64,000 bases of DNA from the NCBI GenBank assembly GCA_034509755.1, contig CM067548.1, forward strand, positions 9,755,188-9,819,187, written 5' to 3'. Position 1 is the first letter of the stretch; every line of letters begins with the position of its first letter. A model generated the notes under the pieces. It had not been told where the DNA came from, made no database searches, and saw nothing but the letters and a program-made list of their open reading frames with translations. The stretch comes from Anisodus tanguticus. Its lineage: Eukaryota; Streptophyta; Magnoliopsida; Solanales; Solanaceae. The translations under genes were made by a program, and so were the position numbers. This document shows positions 1 through 11,145 of this stretch, in pieces.

Positions 1-400
1 CTCAGCCAGTGCCCCAGTCCCAAAGTTCAGGAATCATAATAAGAGGAACAACTTCAAAGCAGTAGGCTCACAATCAATGGTCAGCTTGGGATACATGGGT
101 TTCCATCATCCTATTTGCAACACTTATGGTAAGAGACATCAAGGGTGTGTTATTTAGGCATGTATGATTGCTTTGGGTGTGGTCAGTAGGGTCACTTTCT
201 AAAGTATTTTGCATCGGTAAGGAAACGTATTGGTGGTAACGTAGCTCGAGTCTAACAATTCAGCAATTAATCACAATTCTCAGGCCCAACCAAGGCATGG
301 TGCGGCTAAATCTGGTAACATAGTCAGACGTCTAAACCGCCTATATGCTTTAGCCGGCTGTCAAGATAAAGAGGCTCGTACAAATGTCATCACATATATA
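1..400 (+). pseudogene. E1 gag C-terminal remnant with zinc knuckle
   Basis: This is the tail of the nucleocapsid part of gag. Around 165-215 a knuckle of the CFGCGQ-x-GHF type can be read, but a stop lies in its middle and the last Cys position is not Cys. In the family this CCHC motif binds the element RNA for packaging. Further stops occur on both sides, so it is non-functional. Only the last part of gag is inside the window. Confidence 0.6.
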
Positions 401-1000
401 TTAACGGTATTTACTTTTGGCATTTATACGCTTATGGATCCTAGATCCATTCTTTCATATGTAACTCCAGTTGTTGCTATGAAATTTGAGATAGAACATA
501 AAAGTTATATGAACTTTTTGAGGTATCCACTCCAGTTAGTGAGTCAGCTATAACTAGGCGAATTTATAAGGGTTATCTAGTTAATGTCTAAAACCTTATT
601 ACCATAGCTAATATGGTAGAGTTAGAAATGGTAGACTTTGATGTAATCCTGGGTATGTATTGGTGGTCTTCATGTTATGCCACAGTAGGTTGTAAAACTA
701 AAATTGTCAGTTTCAAATTTCCCAGCGAGCCAGTAATAAAATTGAAGGGTGTTGCTGTAGCACCCATAGGAAGGTTTATTTCTTATCTTAAAGCAATAAA
801 TATGATATCCAAGGGGTACATTTACCACCTAGTTCGGGTTAGAGATGCAGATACCCAGACCTCGGCTCTTTAGTCAGTACCAATTGTCAGTGAGTTTCCA
901 GAAGTCTTTCAAGATGATCCTCCCAGAGTTCCTCCTAATAGGGAGATTGACTTTTGAATTGATATACTTTCTAGCACTGAGCCGATAGCGATTACATAAT
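401..1000 (+). pseudogene. E1 aspartic protease remnant
   Basis: The retroviral-type aspartic protease matures Gag-Pol. The active-site segment reads LMDPRSILSYV near 430-465, where relatives have DPGST, so the Gly is replaced by Arg. An open stretch at 613-873 carries the second conserved block (DVILGM followed by WWSSCYA, normally MDWL) and the linker into RT (SYLKA, GYIYHLVRV). Several stops separate the two blocks. Call is firm on the linked motifs; function is lost. Confidence 0.75.
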
Positions 1001-1640
1001 ACAAAATGGCTCCAGCAAAGTTAAGAGAACTAAAAGACTAGTTGAAAGATTTCCTTAATAATGGATTTAGTAAACCAAGTGTCTCACCCTGGGGTGCACC
1101 ACTATTGTTTGTCCGAAAGAAAGATGGGTTTTTGCGTATGTGCATTGACTACCGCTAGTTGAACAAGGTCACCATTAAGAACAAAAGCCCTCTTCCCAGA
1201 ATTGATGATTTATTCGATCAAATTCAGGGTGCTTAGTGTTATTCCAAGATTTACCTCAGATCATGATACCATCAACCTAAGGTTAAGGAAGTTGATATTC
1301 CGAAAATTGCCTTCATAACTCATTATGGTCATTTCAAATTTTGTGTCATGTCATTTGGATTGAGGAATTCCCCAGCTTCTTTCATGGATCTTATGAATAG
1401 GGTCTTCAAGACTTATGTCTATCTTTTTATTATTGTCTTCATTGATGATATTCTAGTCTATTCCCGTAATAAGGTTGATCATGCAGAGCATTTCAAAATT
1501 ATATTATGGACACTTCAGGACCGCGAGATCTATGCAAAATTTTCCAAGTGTGAATTTTGGCTTAAGTCAATGGCATTCTTAGGCCCAGTTATTTGGGCGA
1601 AGACGTCTAGGTTGACTTTCAGAAAATAGATGTTAAGAAT
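1001..1640 (+). pseudogene. E1 reverse transcriptase remnant
   Basis: The fingers and palm of a gypsy RT can be followed: WGAPLLFV-KKDG and RMCIDYR near 1090-1155, then MSFGLRNSPASFMDLMN and the catalytic FIDDILVYS at about 1438-1465, inside an open stretch at 1348-1629. The catalytic Asp pair is kept. Stops interrupt the first half (for example after CIDYR and after QIQGA). The enzyme copies element RNA into DNA in the family; this copy cannot be translated through. Confidence 0.88.
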
Positions 1641-2215
1641 TGGCCTAGACCCACTTCAGCTTCAGATATACAGAGTTACTTGGGTCTGGCAGGCTATTAC
1701 AGATGTTTGATAGAAGATTTCTTTCCATCTCAGCACCATGGACTAGATTGACTTAGAAGAAAGTTATTTTACAGTGGTCAAATGCCTGTGAGCATAGTTT
1801 TGAAGAACTAAAATTAGACTGACATCTTCTCCAGTTTTAACATTGCTAGATGGAACCGAGGGGTTCGTAGAATATTGTGAAACATCAGGAATTGGTCTTG
1901 GATGTGTTTTGATGCAGTATGATAAGGTTATAGCTTATGCATACATACAACTTAAACCTCATGAAAAGAATTATCCAACTCATGACTTAAAATTGGTAGC
2001 CAAAATTTTTGCACTCAAGATATGGCAACATTATTTGTATGGAGTTCACGTTGACATTTTCACAGATCATAAGATCCTTCAGTATATTTTCAAGCAGCGG
2101 GAGTTGAATCTTAGATAGAGGAGATGGCTCGAATTGATAGTGGATTATAAAGTAAATGTTCTCTACCACCCAGGGAAAGCGAATGTGGTAGACGATGCTC
2201 TTAGTCGGTGATCTA
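1641..2215 (+). pseudogene. E1 RNase H remnant
   Basis: The connection domain is frameshifted at 1640-1840. An open stretch at 1843-2118 has the RNase H body: a GLGCVLMQ block, KNYPTHDLKL and the DIFTDHK block. It ends with the YHPGKAN-VDDALSR tail to about 2213. The usual first Asp context (YCDAS) reads YCETS, so the first catalytic Asp is replaced by Glu. RNase H removes template RNA during reverse transcription. Stop codons follow ELNLR and ALSR. Confidence 0.82.
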
Positions 2216-3250
2216 TAGGAATTTTAGGTCATGTTGAAGAAGATAAGAGAACCATGATGATGTATATTCATCAACAAGACATTCTAGGATTTGACTCATG
2301 GACTTCGACGACGGTGGTGTAGTTTTCCAGAACAAGTCTGAATCCTCTTTTGTAGCTAAAGTAAAGGAGAAGCAGTTTAGTGATCCCTACTTGTTGCAGC
2401 TGAAAGATGGGATTCACAAGCATTTACTACGGTTATGAACAAGGGAGAGATAACAGTACTTTCAGGTACCGAGGCAGGTTATGTATTCCAGATGTGGACG
2501 GACTCAGAGAGAAAATCATGGAAGAAGCACATAACTCCAGGTATTTTATTCACCTAGGTTCTACAAAGATGTATCATGATCTTAACGAGATTTATTGGTG
2601 GAACTATATGAAGAGGAATGTAGCAGACTTTGTAGCCAAATGCCCAAATTGTCAATAAGTGAAGGTCGAGCACTAGAGGCCTAGTGTGTTGGCTCAGAAT
2701 ATTGATACTCATGTTTGGAAATGAGAGATTATAAACATATACTTCATAATAGGTCTATCTCATTCAACCTGAACGCATGATTCGATTTCGGTGATTATGG
2801 ACCGACTCACCAAATCAGCCTACTTCTTTCTAGTTAAGACCACAGATTGAACAGAGGATTATACTAAGTTGTATATTCGATAAATTGTTAGGCTTCATGG
2901 GACCCTAGTGTCCATTATTTTAGATCATGGTACTCAATTCACAGCGCACTTTTAGAAGTCTTTCCAAAAATGATTGGGTCCCAAGGTAAATCTCAACATA
3001 ACTTTTCATCCACATACAGCAGCCCAGGCAAAACTTACTATTTAGACTCTTGAGGATTTATTGAGGGCATGTGTTCTCGATTAAAGGTAATTGGGATGAT
3101 CAATTTCCTCTCATTGAGTTTGATTATAACAACAATTATAATGATAGTATCCAAATGGCATCATTCGAAGCTCTATATGGGCGAAGGTGTAGATCTCCAA
3201 TTGGTTAGTTCAAAGTTGGTGAAGTAGAATTGTTAGAACAAGACTTGGTC
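2216..3250 (+). pseudogene. E1 integrase remnant
   Basis: The N-terminal HHCC zinc domain is readable at about 2510-2655 (H and HLG, YWW, then CPNCQ). The core follows with many stops. The segment for the first catalytic Asp (MDFI in relatives) reads IYFI, the second keeps LDHG, and the third (QAERTI in relatives) reads QAKLTI, so Asp and Glu are both lost. The ALYGRRCRSPI block near 3170-3200 marks the end of the core. Catalytically dead. Confidence 0.78.
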
Positions 3251-3790
3251 CATCAGGATATGTAGAAAGTTATGTTGATTTAGGTGCGTTTGAAAATAGC
3301 TTAGAGTTGCCAGAAGTCTTATTCAGATATGAGGCATAAGGACTCAGAGTTTCATATTGATGATTGGGTATTTCTGAACGTTTCACCTATGAAAGGTGTC
3401 ATGAGGTTTGGAAAGAAAGGGAAGCTCAGTCCCTAGTATATCATACCATACATGATTCTGGGGAGAGTTGGTCTAGTGGATTATAGACTTGAATTGCCAC
3501 AAGATTTAGTTGTTGTTCATCCAGTGTTTCATGTATTCATTTTGAGAAAGTGTGTGGGAGACACATCGTTGGTTGTTCCTACCGATTTCATTATAGTTAA
3601 GGAAGGCTTGACGTATGAAGAGGTCCCTATGGCTATTTTGGATTGTCTAGTTAAATGTTAAGAACTAAGGATGTTGCCTTAGTAAAAGTGTTATGGAGTA
3701 GTCAAAATGTTGAGGAGGATACATGGGAAGCCAAATATGACATGAAGTATAGATATACATACTTATTTGAGGGGAAAGCATAAAAAATTG
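3251..3790 (+). pseudogene. E1 integrase C-terminus with chromodomain-like tail
   Basis: An open stretch at 3452-3661 has the GPY/F-like segment ending in ELPQDLVVVHPVFHVFILRKC, then LTYEEVPMAILD. Downstream to about 3780 an EEDTWEAKYDM block resembles the chromodomain of chromoviruses, which in the clade binds chromatin and steers insertion. A stop precedes this last block. Identification rests on motif order and on the parallel copies at 22096 and 43900 in this window. Confidence 0.7.
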
Positions 3791-3978
3791 AAGGTAACTA
3801 ACCTTTAAACTCGCACCTCCTATTCGGTTCAGTAATTCAGTTTAGAATTTAGTTCAGTAATTCAAACACTCTTTTCAGTTAGATAATCAATCAGTATAGT
3901 GTTTGTGCAGTTACGTTCTTAACATATGTAAGTTTGATCACCAGAACCAAAACCCATCATTCGAGGATAAATGATCCT
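3791..3978 (+). other. E1 3' untranslated stretch
   Basis: No coding signal is seen. It ends in the short inverted repeat CATTCGAGGATAAATG (3958-3973) just before the polypurine tract, a feature shared with four other element ends in this window. Confidence 0.6.
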
Positions 3979-3991
3979 AAGGGGTAGATAT
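3979..3991 (+). other. E1 polypurine tract
   Basis: The purine-rich run AAGGGGTAGATAT lies directly before the TG of the LTR. In the family this tract primes plus-strand DNA synthesis. It is interrupted by pyrimidines. Confidence 0.65.
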
Positions 3992-5873
3992 TGTAACACC
4001 TCGTACCTCTAAACTAAGTTATGTTCATGATCTAGGGGTTAGGAAACCAAAACGGGGAGCTTAAATTTGAAAACCAGTTTAAGTTCTGCAGATTAGATTT
4101 TACACCAGGATTGATGGACGGTAAAATATTTTACGGGCCATCGAAATGAATAGTCGATTTCATTTTGAAATTGATGGAACCTAGTAACTTTTACGGACCA
4201 TATAACACTTGACGGTCCATCCTTTTCAACCATCAAATTCCCTCAACTTTTACAGAACCTTGGGAAATTGGAAATTTCAAGATGGTCTGATTATACGGAC
4301 TGTATATTTATTGACGGTCCCAACCCAGATTGTATAAAATTCGACGGCCAATTGAATTTTGCCGTAGAATTTGTTCAACAGTAAAAAGTATAAATACGAG
4401 ACTATTTATGCAATATGCTTTTAGATTATAAATTCAGTAGTTTGAATTACATGTTTTTAAGTCATTACTTTAGCATGTTTTGATTCACATGTTGATTCAG
4501 CAGCTATGTGGTTCACTTTGTCATATGCAGTCAGGCACCGAGTGTCGTGTTTTTCCAAGGCCATGGTTCAGGGCATGACAAAAAATCCCACATCATTTTG
4601 GGTCCGCTTCTAGGGGATTTGGAGTTCTATATAAAGAACCCCACCCCTTATCAAAACCAATTCTCAACAAGTCTCAATTCAAGCAAAAAAACCTAGATTT
4701 GAATTTGCGACTTGGGATTTGGCCTTTGCTGAAACCCTAATAGTCTCTTCTTATTTTCTAAGGTTTCTTATAGTCTAAACATTGTTCTTTATTTTTATTT
4801 GCTGAGTTCGTGTGAGTGGAGAAGGAAGATCTCAACTATAGATCTCGACTAAGGCTGTGCATAAAAGAGGTAAACACAATTTCCTCTAAGTTTATTTTCT
4901 GCATTTCTTGTGTTATGTGTTAATTATGTAGTAATCGATCATTATGTTGTTGTGGATAAGTGTATTGAGTATGATAGCATGTTTAGTTAATTATTAAATG
5001 GATAGATGTGCTTTGGTTGTTCTATTAGGTTCAAGATTAGTGTAATGGGCTGAAGGTGTTGTTTAGTACCTGTTTAGAGGGATTATTATTAGTTAAATGC
5101 TTTATGATGTCTACTATTGTTTATTTTGTTTGATAACCTTTTTACTTGACTATTGATATTTAGATATGCTTTTGTTAGGTTCCTGATTAATATAATATGT
5201 TTTAGTAGTATTTGTTTAGTGAAATCATTATGTAGATTAGCTAAGTTTTTAGCATGATTGATATAATATGATGCTTATTTTACTTTTAAAACTATGGTTT
5301 GTGGTAGTTGAGGTCTTAGTGTGTGGTCATGTTCTTTTACATTGTTTTGAGATCACAACATAGTTTAGATGAGGATAGAGATATATGTTTGTTCACTTGG
5401 TTATATGCCATTTCTGTGAATAATGAACGGTATAGGATAGATTCAGCATTGAATCCCTACTAGCATGTTTGTAAATCTATATGCATGAGTTTAGGATAGT
5501 AAAATGTGATAAGGAGCTTTGTATGTGTATGTGTTGGTTTCTGGACCTTGTATGATCCTGTTGGACTAAAAAAATGTTGAAGTTTGCTTGTCTTGTTGAG
5601 TTCCTATAACAATTTCAGTAGATGTTAGTTGATTATTAGCTATGGTATGTTGGTTATTTGACTTGTAGTGTACTTGAGAACCATCCCAATCATGTTGTGC
5701 CCTGTTATGACGTGTCATTATGTCTAATGGATAACATGAATGTGATTTTGTGTGCTTAGTGTAGCCTAAGTGATCCTATATGTCTGGAATGCTACCTTTG
5801 CTTAGTTGATTGCTCATATCTGTTGTCTCACATATTTGCTGAATTGATTGCACACTTACTTTGTCTTTTAAAT
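3992..5873 (+). repeat. E1 3' LTR, right end not recognised
   Basis: The LTR opens TGTAACACCTCGTACC right after the polypurine tract. U3 holds repeated ACGG(A/T)CC-type motifs at about 4110-4370, then a TATA box (AGTATAAATACG) near 4386-4398, so the transcription start should lie just after. From about 4700 to 5873 the sequence is AT-rich and non-coding, as expected of R/U5, but no clear ...CA end or primer site is seen before E2 begins at 5874. E2 probably broke or truncated it; I find no continuation elsewhere in the window. Confidence 0.7.
4386..4398 (+). promoter_or_regulatory. TATA box of E1 LTR
   Basis: AGTATAAATACG lies about 395 bp into the LTR, downstream of the U3 repeat motifs. 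Position fits an LTR promoter; activity is unknown. Confidence 0.5.
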
Positions 5874-7929
5874 TGTTACACCTCGTAGTAGTTCCATTGA
5901 TTGACACCGGTATCCCGAGAAGATATTAGACCTTACAGAAGACTAATGAGAGTTTAAAGTTTTTTTATACAAGTATTAGGATGTATAGAAGTTAAACAGA
6001 TCGAATAAAATACATTTCGACGATATTCACAACTTTCCCAAAAATACGACCCAAATGTACGGACCGTACAATTTGGTAATCCTGGGCGTAACTTTTATAC
6101 AATTTTTTAGGTTTCAGCTACAAATATATGGTCTAAATGTACGGACCGTAGCTCAATATATGGATTGTACATTTGCACCATACATCTGGGAAGTGGAGGT
6201 TCTTTTTCTTATATATATATATATCATGTTGCTCGACTTAAATGTCTCATTTTAAATTTACCCAAACCCTAAGACACCTCTCATACCCTCTCAAAGGTTT
6301 TTTGAAACCATGGAACAAAATTCAAAGATAAAATAAGCAAGTTCGATGTAGAGAATCTCGTGAACATCGTTAGCTTCTCTTCTTCATTGTTGCGACGATC
6401 TCGGAGAAATCTGGGTGACAAAGTAAGCCATGAATTGGAGTGTGCTTGGTGGATTTTAGGTAAGTCTAGTGTTTTTTAGATTACTCTTAGGTTTGTGCAA
6501 GTATTTGAGATAAGGTTTTTGCAGTATTCTTGACAAGTTTGTGTTTATGAACTTTGGAGTCAAGTAATGGTATGTGGGATATTTGTATGTGATTTAAACT
6601 ACCAAATGGTGTTGTAAGGAAAGGGATAGAGTTGTGGTCATAAGTAAGGGTGATATTGAAGATTGTTGTGATATAATATGTAGTTTGAGCTATAAATGAT
6701 CCAATAAAGTTGCGCCCACATATTGTTTGATAAACTGTCTAAGTGAATTTCTCTAAAAGCTATTGATTTGATATTGTACAAACCATTCGTATAATGTAGA
6801 TAATCATTCGTAGATCTTTCGAGGACCTGTGAAACTTAAATAGCTTAAACGATAAGGTATGTAGGGTTATCTTCCTTCTTTGGTATGGCTTTGGCCGATT
6901 GTTTTAAAAGACAACATCTTCTTGTTGAAATATGTTATCCATGTTTGCTTTGCTATAGAACTAACTCACATCCCATGTTTGTCCGTGGTCGGGAGAATTT
7001 CCCGCATCCTATAAGTCTATTGGTATTGATTAAAGATAGAATAACGTAGAACTAATAATGATAGTAGAGGATAATGACCATAGGTCACTCTGACTTAGAT
7101 TATGATATCTTTTGAGATTGGTCTTGCATTGCACTTATATATATGTATTTATTTTCTTACCGCACCGCACTATAATCGACTAGGAAGGGACTTATATGTG
7201 CATACCACTGATCAGATGGGAAGATATTATCGTGTCATATATGGTCGGGCAATTTGTGATAAAATTACCCTACAGACGGACTTTATACTATACTATATGG
7301 CCCCATAGAGTGACCAAATTTTACTTACATGCATATATTCATGGTTATATCAGTTGTATGCCCTTAATGACCTTTTTGTAAGTTTTTGGTTAGTTTTATA
7401 ATCTTTTCTCTAGCATTACATCTTTTATTTACCTGCCTTACATATTCAGTACATCTTTCGTACTGACGTTTCTTTCTAGGATACTATGTCCATGCTTGCA
7501 GGTACATATAGACAGGCCAACTTACCTTGGTAATCACACTCCACTTCTCTAGAGTTGTTGTATAGGATCGATAGGTACTATTGTATATATTTTAAGTATT
7601 TTTGGTACGGTGGGGCCCTGTCTCGACAAGTTGATATATCATAAAACTTTTAGAGCTTGCAAACCGATGTTTAATATATATTGTCTTATGTGGCCTTATC
7701 GGCCCTTGTTAGTTGATATACTTATGACCGCCTGGTTAGCCTTAGTTATGCATATATATTGTGTTGGGCCTTTTCTATGTACAAGTTATTATTACACTAT
7801 GTGTTCTTGTTGTTATTTGGAGGCCTTGTCAGCCCAGTAATTATGCCATGTGGTTCAGGTATTAAAGTTGGTATACTCGAGCCTTAGGATATTGAGTGTC
7901 GAGCATTCCCTCAAGGTTGGGGTGTGATA
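5874..7929 (+). repeat. E2 5' LTR, type A
   Basis: It opens TGTTACACCTCGTAGTAG and ends GGTTGGGGTGTGATA, where the usual TGACA is mutated, four bases before the primer site. U3 carries the palindrome GTACGGACCGTAC at 6058-6070 and GTACGGACCGTA at 6139-6150. A TATA-rich run sits at about 6209-6226. Type A is defined by its first 60 bases, which match the fragment at 43642. Length is about 2.06 kb, usual for this lineage. Confidence 0.85.
6205..6230 (+). promoter_or_regulatory. TATA-rich promoter region of E2 type-A LTR
   Basis: A (TA)n run lies just downstream of the paired U3 palindromes and upstream of a CCCTAAGACACC leader that is conserved in related LTRs. Placement fits a Pol II LTR promoter. 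Confidence 0.45.
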
Positions 7930-7933
7930 AACT

Positions 7934-7948
7934 TGGTATCAGAGTAGG
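7934..7948 (+). other. E2 primer-binding site, initiator tRNA-Met
   Basis: TGGTATCAGAGTAGG is complementary to the 3' end of plant initiator tRNA-Met (canonical TGGTATCAGAGC) with one late mismatch. It lies four bases after the LTR end. Confidence 0.85.
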
Positions 7949-8136
7949 TTTGTCCTAGGGATTCTGCAAGCCATGTCTAGTAGAGTCTTGTTTATGGGTG
8001 TGTTGTGTACCACACATAAAAATAGGAGGCTACATTATATTTAGGATGGTTACCTTCTTTCCTGATCTAGATCATGCGATAGAGCTGAGACGTAAGTGTT
8101 TAATTTTTAATAGCCATCTCATTTATACTTTCAGTG

Positions 8137-9560
8137 ATGCGTGATACTACTAGACAATATGAGGCTATTCAGAGGTTAGCTATGGAGATGGGAGAAAGTT
8201 CTAGTCAGGAACCTCCCGCTAACACGGGGCAGCATGCGCATTAGGATGAGGTTGTATCTCGAGCCTCCAAGACTCCACCCTTACAAACTCCAGAAGAGTC
8301 TAGGGGAGCTGATATACCCCTAATTCCTCCACAGGTTGCTCCCTATTAGGATTCAGATATGCAGAGTGTTGTACAACTATTGACTCAGTTAGTGTACTCT
8401 TAAGAGCAGTACTAGACCCCTAGTTCTTCTAATAGAGAAGTCAGTGCGAGAGTTTAGGATTTTATCAACCTGGACCATCTAGTATGTACATGGACAAATC
8501 CAAATGCAGATGCACATAGTTTTCTAGTCCAGATGTAGTGGACCATATGAGTTATTCATTCTACCGATGTTGAGTTGGTATAGCTTGCCTCTTATAGACT
8601 ACGGGAAATTGTAGTGACTTTGTAAAAGATATAGGAGTAGGCTAGGGGACCTCGTGCCCATCAGCACGGGAACTGGATCGATCTATACATTGGTGAAGCA
8701 TCCGAAGCATAACTGCATAGGGTGGAGGGAGTTTTTTGAGGCATTATTGTAGTAGTGCTTGCTTGTTGAGCTTCGCCGAGCTAGGCAAGATATGTTTCTA
8801 TGTTTGGAACAGGGCAATATGAGTGTTCGGGAGTACAATATTCAATTTAACTTCTCGATTAAGTATGCTCCTACAATTGTGGATGATATGAGTGACCGAG
8901 TATATCGGTTCGTGGGTGGTTTGGGACCTCACTTGGTTAATGAATTCACTATAGCTTCTTTGAATTTGAATATGGTTACCGCTCGCATTCAGTCCTATGC
9001 TAAGAATTTAGAGGATCATAAAAGGCAGCAATGGGTTGATTGAGAGCGAGATAGGGCTCAGCATATGAGGGCCCGATATGCGAGTGATACAAGAAATTTA
9101 AGGGGTGGGTTCAGGCCAAAACTCTCTAGACGCCTATCTTATTCGGCAGCTAGTGCACCATTGCAGTTTCACGTCTAGCATCGTCATTGGTCCCTTATTC
9201 TGGTTAGGGTCAGAGTTCACGGACATTAGGCGCACATTAAACAAGTGAGTCAAGTCAGATGAGACCTTCATTGCCTTATTGTGATTGATGAAAGCTCATT
9301 TTAGACATTGCTATCAAGGTTCGAATGTGTGTTATTCGTGTGGATAGCCCAGTCATATTATGCAGTTTTTTCAGACGAGAGGCTGAGGTAGTACGGCACA
9401 ACTGACATGATCTATATCAGCTTTTCTTCTTCATTTGTACGCCCTCCTGGGTAAGGTACGCAGACGTCGGCTGGTAGAGGTACAGAAGGGGGTGGATCAT
9501 CTAGCTCAAGTGGTCATCAGAACAATATTTATGCTTTGTCAGGTCCACAGGACCTAGTGT
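8137..9560 (+). pseudogene. E2 gag remnant
   Basis: The ATG at 8137 follows a leader of about 190 bases. An acidic, Pro-rich N-terminal part leads to a Retrotrans_gag-type core, best seen in the open stretch 8759-9043 (RRARQDMFLCLEQGNMSVREYNIQF begins it, VYRFVGGLGPHLVNEF follows). A knuckle of the form CYSCG-x-PSHIMQ is near 9328-9370 with a stop inside and the last Cys lost. Gag forms the capsid in the family. More than ten stops occur before the protease. Confidence 0.82.
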
Positions 9561-10138
9561 CATCTTTGAATGTGGTTAAAGGTATATTATCTGTATTTTC
9601 CCTTGATGTGTATGCCCTGATACATCCAGGTTCTACTTTTTCATACATTACTCTTTTTACTGTTGGTAAGTGTGGTAAATAACCTGAATATTTGCATAGG
9701 TCATTTGAAGTCTCTACGCTTGTGGGCGAGTCTTAGATCCTTAGGCAGGTATATCGGGATTGTGATTTGATGATTTATGATCATCATACTATGGCTGACT
9801 TAAATGAGTTGGACATAGTAGAATCTGATGTCATTATGGGTATGGATTGGCTGGCTTCATGTTTTGCTAACGTGGATTGCTGGAGGAAAGTTGTTCGCTT
9901 TCATTTTCTAGGTGAGCCTGTTATTGATTGGAATGGAAATGTTGCAGCACCTAAATGGAGGTTGATTTCCTACCTTAAGGCTCGGAAGATGATTTGAAAG
10001 GGATAAATCTATAATTTAGTACGAGTACATGATGTGGAGGCAAAGCCTTGAACCTTTCAATCGATCCCGATTATTAATGAATTCCTTGACATATTTCCTG
10101 ATTAACTTCCTAGCATTCCTCCCGAAAGGGAAATCTAT
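9561..10138 (+). pseudogene. E2 aspartic protease remnant, active-site Asp replaced
   Basis: The active-site segment near 9605-9645 reads ALIHPGSTFSYIT where relatives have DPGST, so the catalytic Asp is His. The second block (SDVIMGMDWLASCFANVDC) is in the open stretch 9767-9997, followed by the ISYLKARKM linker. Stops follow at about 9997 and 10006. The protease is both frame-broken and catalytically disabled. Confidence 0.8.
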
Positions 10139-10684
10139 TTGCTATCAACGTTCTTCCTAGATACCCAACCTATTTTTATTGCCCTATATAGGATGGCCCT
10201 TGCTGAGTTAAAAGAATTGAAAGTACAACTGAAGGATTTGTTAGAAAATGGCTTTATTAGGCCCAATACTTCACCTTGGGGTGCACCTGTATTGTTTGTC
10301 CATAAGAAGGATGGTTCGCTGAGGATGTGTATTGATTACCATCAGTTGAATAAGGTAACTATAAAGAACAAATATTTGCTTCCCATGATCGATGATTTAT
10401 TTGACCAAATGCAGGGTGCTATGTATTTTTCAAAAATCGACCTTAGGTCTACATACCATCAACTGAGAGTCAAGGAGAATGAAATTCTAAATATAGCTTT
10501 CCAGGCCAGATATGTCCACAATGAGTTTCTCGTTATATCCTTTGGTCATACAAATGCACTAGCGACATTCATGGATCTAATGAATCGGGTGTTCACGCCA
10601 TTTCTAAATATCTTTGTAATAATATTTATTGATGATATTCAGGTATATTCTCAATCAGAAGCAGAGCACGCATATCATTTGTAA
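10139..10684 (+). pseudogene. E2 reverse transcriptase, largest open part
   Basis: A 181-codon stretch covers RT from the fingers to just past the active site: LKELKVQLKDLLENGFIRP, SPWGAPVLFVHKKDG, RMCIDYHQLNKVTI, FSKIDLRS-YHQLRV and the catalytic FIDDIQVYS near 10627-10653, with the Asp pair intact. The SFGLTNAP block is altered to SFGHTNAL. A stop follows AYHL at 10682. This is the best preserved RT half in E2. Confidence 0.9.
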
Positions 10685-11145
10685 GTGGTATTATAGAAAC
10701 TTCAGGATCATAAGTTGTATGTTAAGTTTTCTAAATATGAGTTCTGGTTGAACTCGGTGGTCCTTCTTAGGCATATAGTATCAGATGAGGGAATAAAATT
10801 TGACAGTCAGAAGATCGAGGCAGTGAAGAATTAGATGATACCCACAACTCCTAATGAGGTACGTAGTTTCTTGGGCTTAGCCAGTTATTATCGGAGGTTC
10901 GTATAGAATTTCTCAACTATTGCTTCTCTATTGACAATGTTAGTGCATAAGGCAACCAAGTTTCAGTCGTCGGATACTTGCCAAGGGAGCTTTCAGGAGT
11001 TGAAGAGTAGATTACCATCAGCACCTATTCTAGCACTTCATGACGGGTTAGAGGGTTATGTTGTATATTGTGATGCCTCCATAGTTGGGTTGGGATGTGT
11101 TCTGACACAGCACGACAAAGTTATTGCATATTCTACAAGACAACT
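10685..11145 (+). pseudogene. E2 RT thumb and RNase H, left part
   Basis: The connection region is recognisable (VRSFLGLASYYRRFV near 10858-10905 and SFQELKSRL near 10990), then the RNase H start with YVVYCDAS and GLGCVLTQHDKVIAYSTRQL. The first catalytic Asp is kept. The frame is cut at 11145 by the insertion of E3, and continues at 20596. Confidence 0.88.
11141..11145 (+). other. E3 target-site duplication, left copy
   Basis: CAACT precedes the TGATG start of the E3 LTR and is repeated exactly at 20596-20600 after its CATCA end. Confidence 0.9.

Larger units (their letters stand above)
1..3991 (+). mobile_element. E1: decayed Ty3/gypsy internal region (Tekay/Del-like), 5' end outside window
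   Basis: The order is gag end, protease, reverse transcriptase, RNase H, integrase and a chromodomain-like tail, which is the Ty3/gypsy order with the tail expected of a chromovirus. Every domain carries in-frame stops or frame changes, so no polyprotein can be made. The 3' end is defined by a purine-rich tract followed by an LTR opening TGTAACACC at 3992. The 5' LTR and most of gag lie upstream of the window. Clade naming (Tekay/Del) is inferred from similarity to remembered pol motifs, not from a phylogeny. Confidence 0.9.

Noticed and set aside
4508..4696. 62-codon open stretch in the E1 LTR as a possible small gene
   Set aside because: It lies just after the LTR TATA box in the R/U5 region, has no known motif, and its length is within chance.
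7102..7840. Several open stretches of 60-76 codons in the E2 LTR
   Set aside because: They are rich in Tyr, Ile and Cys as expected from AT-rich LTR DNA, and the related LTRs do not conserve them.
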